From positions 62,001 through 126,000 of the forward strand of contig JAOANE010000055.1 of NCBI GenBank assembly GCA_025194985.1: a DNA stretch of 64,000 bases. Direction: 5' to 3'. Below are positions 60,198-64,000 of the stretch, in pieces (positions within the stretch are counted from its first letter, which is position 1; the number at the start of each line of letters is the position of its first letter). Below the pieces are notes generated by a model. It was not told the origin of the DNA. It saw only the letters and a program-made list of their open reading frames with translations, and searched no databases. The DNA comes from Regnicoccus frigidus. Lineage in GTDB: Bacteria > Cyanobacteriota > Cyanobacteriia > PCC-6307 > Cyanobiaceae. The position numbers were made by a program, and so were the translations under genes.

Positions 60198-61763
60198 ATG
60201 ACGGTGGCGTTGCCAAAGAGCGCAACACGCGACCTTCGCGGCTTTCTTGCCCTGCTCGAAGAGCGCGGACAACTGCGGCGAATCACCGCCCCGGTGGATC
60301 CCGATCTGGAGCTCGCCGCGATCGCCGACCGGGTGCTGGCCCGCGGCGGCCCGGGCCTGCTGTTTGAAAATGTGATCGGCAGCCCGATGCCTGTGGCGGT
60401 GAACCTGCTCGGCACCGTCCAGCGCGTGGTCTGGAGCATGGGGATGGAACACGCCGAGCAGCTCGAAGACCTCGGCGAGCGGCTTGCCCTGCTGCAGCAG
60501 CCTCGCCCCCCCAAGGGGCTCAAGGAGGCGATGCGCTTCGGTGGCGTGCTCTGGGATGTGGTCAAGGCCCGCCCCGACCGCGACCTGATTCCCCCCTGCC
60601 ACCAGCAGGTGTTCAAGGGCGATCAGGTGAACCTTGACGCGCTGCCCCTGCTGCGGCCCTGGCCCGGCGATGCCGGCGGGGTGATCACCCTGGGCCTGGT
60701 GATCACCAAGGATCCGGAAACCGGCGTACCCAATGTGGGCGTCTACCGGCTGCAGCGCCAGTCGGTGAACACGATGACGGTGCACTGGCTGAGCGTGCGC
60801 GGCGGCGCCCGGCACCTGCGCAAGGCCGCTGCCATGGGCAAGCCCCTGGAGGTGGCGGTGGCCATCGGCGTCCACCCCCTGCTGGTGATGGCGGCCGCCA
60901 CGCCGATTCCGGTGCAGCTCTCCGAATGGCTGTTCGCCGGCATCTATGCCGGTGAAGGGGTGCGGCTGGCCAAGTGCAAAACCGTTGACCTGGAAGTGCC
61001 GTCCCACAGCGAGGTGGTGCTGGAGGGCACGATCACCCCGGGAGAGGAGCTGCCCGATGGTCCGTTCGGCGACCACATGGGCTTCTACGGCGGTGTGGAG
61101 GCTTCACCTTTGGTGCGCTTTCAGTGCGTCACCCAGCGGCGTAACCCGCTGTTTCTCACCACCTTCAGCGGCCGGCCGCCGAAAGAGGAGGCGATGCTGG
61201 CGATCGCCCTGAACCGGATCTATACGCCGATCCTGCGCCAGCAGATCCCGGAGATCGTCGATTTCTTCCTGCCGATGGAAGGGCTGAGCTACAAGCTGGC
61301 CGTGATCGCCATCGACAAGGCCTACCCCGGCCAGGCCAAGCGGGCGGCGATGGCCTTCTGGAGCGCCCTGCCCCAGTTCACCTACACCAAGTTCGTGGTG
61401 GTGGTCGACCGCAGCATCAACATCCGTGATCCCCGCCAGGTGATCTGGGCGATCAGCGCCCAGGTGGATCCCCAGCGGGATCTGTTCGTGTTGGAGGACA
61501 CCCCGTTCGATTCACTTGATTTCGCCAGCGAGCGGCTGGGCCTGGGCGGCAGGCTGGCGATCGACGCCACCACCAAGATCGGTCCGGAGAAGCGCCACGC
61601 CTGGGGCGAACCGCTCAGCCGCCCGGCCGAGCTGGAGGCCCATCTCGATGGGCGCTGGGCCGAATTGGGCCTGGCCGACATCGATGCCTGCGATCCCGAT
61701 CCGGTGCTATTTGGTTACACGCTTGAGCATGTGCTCGAACGGCTGGCGGCCCGCGCTGCCTAG
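60198..61763 (+). CDS. UbiD-family decarboxylase
   Basis: 521-residue UbiD-type prenylated-FMN-dependent decarboxylase. LRGFLALLEERGQLRRI, the GVYRLQ and HWLSVRGGARHLRKA blocks, VVLEGTITPGEELPDGPFGDHMGFY and RNPLFLTTFSGRPPKEE are typical. In cyanobacteria such proteins may serve quinone (plastoquinone) synthesis, but the substrate is not established. ATG at 60198. Its stop lies inside the hairpin at 61756-61784, at the edge of an AT-rich block. Confidence 0.93.
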   Translation: MTVALPKSATRDLRGFLALLEERGQLRRITAPVDPDLELAAIADRVLARGGPGLLFENVIGSPMPVAVNLLGTVQRVVWSMGMEHAEQLEDLGERLALLQQPRPPKGLKEAMRFGGVLWDVVKARPDRDLIPPCHQQVFKGDQVNLDALPLLRPWPGDAGGVITLGLVITKDPETGVPNVGVYRLQRQSVNTMTVHWLSVRGGARHLRKAAAMGKPLEVAVAIGVHPLLVMAAATPIPVQLSEWLFAGIYAGEGVRLAKCKTVDLEVPSHSEVVLEGTITPGEELPDGPFGDHMGFYGGVEASPLVRFQCVTQRRNPLFLTTFSGRPPKEEAMLAIALNRIYTPILRQQIPEIVDFFLPMEGLSYKLAVIAIDKAYPGQAKRAAMAFWSALPQFTYTKFVVVVDRSINIRDPRQVIWAISAQVDPQRDLFVLEDTPFDSLDFASERLGLGGRLAIDATTKIGPEKRHAWGEPLSRPAELEAHLDGRWAELGLADIDACDPDPVLFGYTLEHVLERLAARAA

Positions 61764-61784
61764 GTCGATGCACTTCCTAGGCAG
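61756..61784 (+). terminator. Inverted repeat at the ubiD end / AT-island border
   Basis: CTGCCTAGG (61756-61764) and CCTAGGCAG (61776-61784) form a perfect 9-bp stem around an 11-nt loop. The stem contains the TAG stop of ubiD. AT-rich sequence and a T-run (61799-61806) follow, so it may end ubiD transcription; it also marks the exact border where GC falls sharply. Confidence 0.55.
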
Positions 61785-61795
61785 TATAATATTTA

Positions 61796-62716
61796 TCATT
61801 CTTTTTGTGCCACAAGTATTAATTGTTCACCGCCTAAATACCCAAATTCTTTAGACCAATAAAGAAGGGCTTTGGCATCACTAAATCCCACCTCTCTAAG
61901 ATCATCGAGAATATCCCAGCCAAAATGATAAAAGCAAAGACATCCTTCAGGATTAATTGGATCGCCGTGATATTCGGGGGGCAGCAGATGGACCAAGCCT
62001 CCTGCTTGACACAAGTAAGCTCGCATTATATTCTTTTTAGAAGCAAGCTCAAAAGGTGCACTAATAAATATTGACCCACCAGGCTTAATGCAGCGGTAGC
62101 ACTCTTCTAGTGCTTTCTTGTAGTTTGGAATATGCTCTAAAACGTCGAATGACAATATTGCGTCGAATCTGTTTGAATTAAACGATAAGTTCGTAAGATC
62201 TTCGTTTCTGATTCCATTGCTGTTGCTGCTTCCACGCCTTACAAGCTCTCCTAGATACTCGCTACCACATGTATTCTTGTAAGATTGCTGGAATAGCTTG
62301 CAAAGAATAGTCGTTTGTTCAGTGATATAGATTTTTGCGTTTTCATTTGCTTGAGTTTCTAGTCTAAATATATGAACAGCGGCACGCATTCTGTTGTTGA
62401 GATGACAGACTGGACATGCTAGTCTTTCTCTCCAATTTGGCATCAAGATATTATCTACTTTATAAGCATAATCATAATCTACAATAAAGTCGACAAAAGC
62501 CTTGAACACATAGCAGTAGCCATTGTATGCAAACTGCTTAGAAGAGTCAAGGGCGAGCTTCTTCTCAAATATTAAATTAATTAAGTCGGTCCTCAGCTCG
62601 TCATTTGCAATATTTATATAGTCTTCATAGGATATTACACTTGAGATTTCAATTTTTGGAGCGCTTCTGTATCTCGGCTTTCCCGTGATGAGCCTGCTCA
62701 ATATTTTACCAAGCAC
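61796..62716 (-). CDS. AT-rich SAM-dependent methyltransferase, probable recent acquisition
   Basis: 306 residues. N-terminal ~85 residues are of unknown type; CPVCHLNNRMRAAVH is a CxxC-containing block, then a class I methyltransferase with FDAILSFDVLEHIPNYKKALEECYRCIKPGGSIFISAPFE and GCLCFYHFGWDIL. Such proteins often act in glycan or cell-surface modification. GTG start at 62716 has a good AGGAG at 62723-62727, six bases upstream. GC is about 35-40% over counted lines, against roughly 65% in neighbours, and codon usage (AAA, ATA, AGA) differs, so horizontal transfer is likely. Confidence 0.85.
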   Translation of the reverse strand: MLGKILSRLITGKPRYRSAPKIEISSVISYEDYINIANDELRTDLINLIFEKKLALDSSKQFAYNGYCYVFKAFVDFIVDYDYAYKVDNILMPNWRERLACPVCHLNNRMRAAVHIFRLETQANENAKIYITEQTTILCKLFQQSYKNTCGSEYLGELVRRGSSNSNGIRNEDLTNLSFNSNRFDAILSFDVLEHIPNYKKALEECYRCIKPGGSIFISAPFELASKKNIMRAYLCQAGGLVHLLPPEYHGDPINPEGCLCFYHFGWDILDDLREVGFSDAKALLYWSKEFGYLGGEQLILVAQKE

Positions 62717-62802
62717 GTAGAACTCCTGAAAATGAAAAAGTTTAGTCGTAAGTTGCTAAATGGGCCGCCCGATCGCGATTCCTGTATTAATATTTTTCTA
62801 GG

Positions 62803-62925
62803 CTAAGCACTCCCAGTCTTCAGAGTAGAAGCTTGTACCAGCACCAGCAGTTCTGGAGCCAGTTCCGGAAAGGAGTTCTTCTCGTTTCTGCAATTTATGC
62901 AGACCCAGAAGTCATATGTTTGCAT
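62803..62925 (-). CDS. Candidate small ORF in the AT-rich island
   Basis: 40 codons, MQTYDFWVCINCRNEKNSF onward, with a CxxC pair (VCINC) and ending KTGSA. It lies between the methyltransferase and Rrf2 genes, on the methyltransferase strand. No Shine-Dalgarno sequence is obvious. It may be a remnant of a larger gene or a small protein; nothing identifies it. The remaining parts of 62717-62981 are AT-rich and hold no other gene. Confidence 0.3.
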   Translation of the reverse strand: MQTYDFWVCINCRNEKNSFPELAPELLVLVQASTLKTGSA

Positions 62926-62981
62926 AATAGAAAATTCCTGCTGGCCTAGTTTGGCGGTTGTGTGCGCCTTGAGCAAGTAAA

Positions 62982-63482
62982 ATGATGCTCAAGCGCCGGG
63001 GCCTGCAGGCGATCCAGGCTTTGCTGGAGCTTGCGTTGGAGCCCGAACGCTGGCGTTCAGGGCCCGATCTGGCTTCCAGCCAGGAGATGCCGGCCCCGAT
63101 GCTGGAGCAGGTGCTGTTGCTGCTGCGCCGCGCGGGGTTGGTGGAGGCGCGGCGGGGCCGCAGCGGCGGCTATCGACTCAGCCGCAAGCCCGCAGCAATT
63201 TCCCTGGTGGAGGTGCTCAGGGCCGTGGGGGCCGATCCGGCCGCTGATCCAGTCAGCGAGCCAGCTCCAGATTCAGTACCAGAATCAGTTACAGAGTCAG
63301 TGGCTGAAGGGCTGGAGCCCGGCCCAGAGTTGGCTGGAGAACGGGTGGCCCAGGCCCTGGAGCGCCGGCTTCGCCTTGCTCTGGAGCGGGAACTGGCGTT
63401 GCTGAGCCTCGAAGAGCTCGTTTATGACCTGCGCAGTTGGCAGGAGTATCTGCGCGAGGACGGCGGCCTGATGCTGGGCTGA
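62982..63482 (+). CDS. Rrf2-family transcriptional regulator lacking Cys
   Basis: 166 residues. The N-terminal winged helix of Rrf2 type is clear: RRGLQAIQALLELAL, SSQEMPAPMLEQVLLLLRRAGLVEARRGRSGGYRLSR, ISLVEVLRAVG. The C-terminal half has no Cys at all, so the [Fe-S]-binding Cys trio of IscR-type members is absent. After AVGADPA comes a Pro/Ser/Val/Glu-rich insertion with a 12-bp tandem repeat, then a helical end. ATG at 62982 (62985 possible). Target genes are unknown; it sits between the AT island and hemL. Confidence 0.85.
   Translation: MMLKRRGLQAIQALLELALEPERWRSGPDLASSQEMPAPMLEQVLLLLRRAGLVEARRGRSGGYRLSRKPAAISLVEVLRAVGADPAADPVSEPAPDSVPESVTESVAEGLEPGPELAGERVAQALERRLRLALERELALLSLEELVYDLRSWQEYLREDGGLMLG
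63270..63305 (+). repeat. 12-bp tandem repeat in the Rrf2 gene
   Basis: Three copies, GATTCAGTACCA, GAATCAGTTACA and GAGTCAGTGGCT (63270-63281, 63282-63293, 63294-63305), encode (D/E)SV(P/T/A). The surrounding region also contains degenerate copies (SEPAPD upstream). Confidence 0.8.
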
Positions 63483-63510
63483 AGCTGCCCAGGCTGAAAT
63501 CGCTTTCGCC

Positions 63511-63560
63511 GCAAGTGCCCTGAAAGTGTTCGCTGCAAGCCCGCCAGACCTGGCACTTGC
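63511..63560. other. Long-spaced inverted repeat between Rrf2 and hemL ends
   Basis: GCAAGTGCC (63511-63519) and GGCACTTGC (63552-63560) are perfect 9-bp inverted arms 32 nt apart, in the spacer between two converging genes. They may form a bidirectional stop or protein site; no T-run is evident. Confidence 0.35.
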
Positions 63561-63578
63561 TGCCTGCAGCCGCAACCC

Positions 63579-64000
63579 TCAGGCGATCGCGGCGAAGCAG
63601 GCCCTGAAGGCGGTGAGGGTGGCGTCGATGTCGGAGTCGCTGTGGGCCAGGGACGTGAAGCCCGCTTCGAAGGCGCTGGGGGCCAGATACACGCCCCGCT
63701 CAAGCATGGCGCGGTGCAGCTGGCCGAATTTGGCGGTGTCGGCCGCCTTGGCCTCCTCGAAGTTGCGCACCGGGCCATCACAGAGGAAGAAGCCGAACAT
63801 GGCGCTGATGTGGGCGCCGCTGATCGGCAGCCCAGCTTCCTTGCCCGCCGCCAGGATGCCTGCGCAGAGACGCTGGGTGATTGTGTCCAGGCGCTCGTAG
63901 GTGCCGGGTTGCTTGAGCAGTTCGAGGGTTTTGATTCCGGCGGTCATCGCCAGGGGATTGCCGCTAAGGGTGCCGGCCTGATACATCGGACCGGCCGGAG
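63579..64000 (-). CDS. hemL: Glutamate-1-semialdehyde 2,1-aminomutase, C-terminal part
   Basis: The visible ~140 residues are the C-terminal region of GSA aminomutase, the PLP enzyme making 5-aminolevulinate from glutamate 1-semialdehyde in plants and cyanobacteria. AGTLSGNPLAMTAGIKTLELL, ISAMFGFFLCDGPVRNFEEA, FHRAMLERGVYLAPS-type block (here GQLHRAMLERGVYLAPSAFEAGF) and the C-terminal FRACFAAIA match the family. The gene continues beyond the right edge, so the PLP Lys and start are not in view. With hemC and hemH it is part of tetrapyrrole synthesis. Confidence 0.93.
   Translation of the reverse strand, partial: PAGPMYQAGTLSGNPLAMTAGIKTLELLKQPGTYERLDTITQRLCAGILAAGKEAGLPISGAHISAMFGFFLCDGPVRNFEEAKAADTAKFGQLHRAMLERGVYLAPSAFEAGFTSLAHSDSDIDATLTAFRACFAAIA

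Noticed and set aside
59922..61076. Minus-strand ORF of 384 codons
   Set aside because: Antisense to ubiD and its start region; His/Gln-rich shadow sequence.
59369..61763. Coenzyme M or aromatic-acid pathway suggested by comB, the nitrilase and ubiD
   Set aside because: The genes are not a pathway cluster (comB and ubiD are divergent, no comA/comC), and these families are common in cyanobacteria with other roles.
61785..61790. Perfect TATAAT on the plus strand
   Set aside because: No matching -35 at 16-18 bases and no plus-strand gene follows for over 1 kb; it reflects AT-rich sequence.

Overview
The window is cyanobacterial chromosome from a GC-rich picocyanobacterium of the Cyanobium / marine-type Synechococcus group. 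This rests on family recognition and gene neighbourhood, not on a database search. Phototroph markers are Psb27, a Tab2-family protein, a ferrochelatase with a C-terminal chlorophyll-binding-type (HLIP) tail, a cyAbrB regulator, a solanesyl-type prenyl synthase, glutamate-1-semialdehyde aminomutase, and several families largely confined to cyanobacteria (DUF2854, DUF3153, DUF1824). At least 14 copies of the HIP1 octamer GCGATCGC were found by eye, which is more than chance and argues for a HIP1-bearing lineage. Coding density is very high and nearly everything is core genome. No rRNA, tRNA, CRISPR array, insertion sequence or prophage was seen.

Layout. 1-3080 (+): an S1-domain RNA-binding protein, Tab2 and a PgeF-type oxidase. 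3358-3720 (+): cyAbrB, with a clear sigma70-type promoter. 3659-10877 (-): ferrochelatase, acetolactate synthase IlvB, and a run of envelope or uncharacterised genes ending in a COG2509 flavoprotein. 10980-15363 (+): an orphan tyrosine recombinase, cobO, pyrH, frr and a geranylgeranyl-reductase-like protein. 15341-20754 (-): CPBP protease, FtsL-like protein, FtsI, transaldolase fused to EF-hands, and a cNMP-binding protein. 20828-23460 (+): a double histidine phosphatase and a degenerate dihydroorotase; lepB follows on the other strand. 24297-27549: an unknown membrane protein facing an ArsC-like protein, a ferredoxin, a small membrane protein and a HTH protein. 27715-32540 (+): proS, psb27, purA and a PfkB kinase. 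32541-36963: cobK, ssb, DUF2854, argB, DUF3153. 36960-47218: priA divergent from rpoD, then a GT39-type glycosyltransferase, PAP2 phosphatase, DUF1824, hemC and a CLC channel. 47240-60142: peptidoglycan enzymes (L,D-transpeptidase, amidase, MurI), pyrophosphatase, M32 carboxypeptidase, a LuxR regulator, pterin dehydratase, a two-domain kinase, DoxX, prenyl synthase, nitrilase and ComB. 60198-64000: UbiD, an AT-rich insertion carrying a methyltransferase, an Rrf2 regulator, and the 3' part of hemL.

Functionally the genes serve tetrapyrrole synthesis (hemH, hemC, hemL, plus cobO and cobK for corrinoids), envelope growth and division (ftsI, an ftsL-like gene, murI, amidase, L,D-transpeptidase, lepB), nucleotide and amino-acid synthesis (pyrH, purA, ilvB, argB), translation (frr, proS) and photosystem assembly.

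I found no convincing undescribed multi-gene system. The observations most worth a second look are: the long structured leader of rpoD with a small upstream ORF that overlaps the rpoD start; the AT-rich methyltransferase island next to ubiD with a hairpin at its edge; a cysteine-free Rrf2 regulator carrying a tandem repeat; in-frame low-complexity expansions of lower GC in otherwise conserved proteins; four stop/start overlaps of the form TTGA; the orphan core-genome recombinase; and the dihydroorotase homologue without its HxH metal motif. Start codons were chosen by eye from family expectation and Shine-Dalgarno-like sequences and several remain uncertain.
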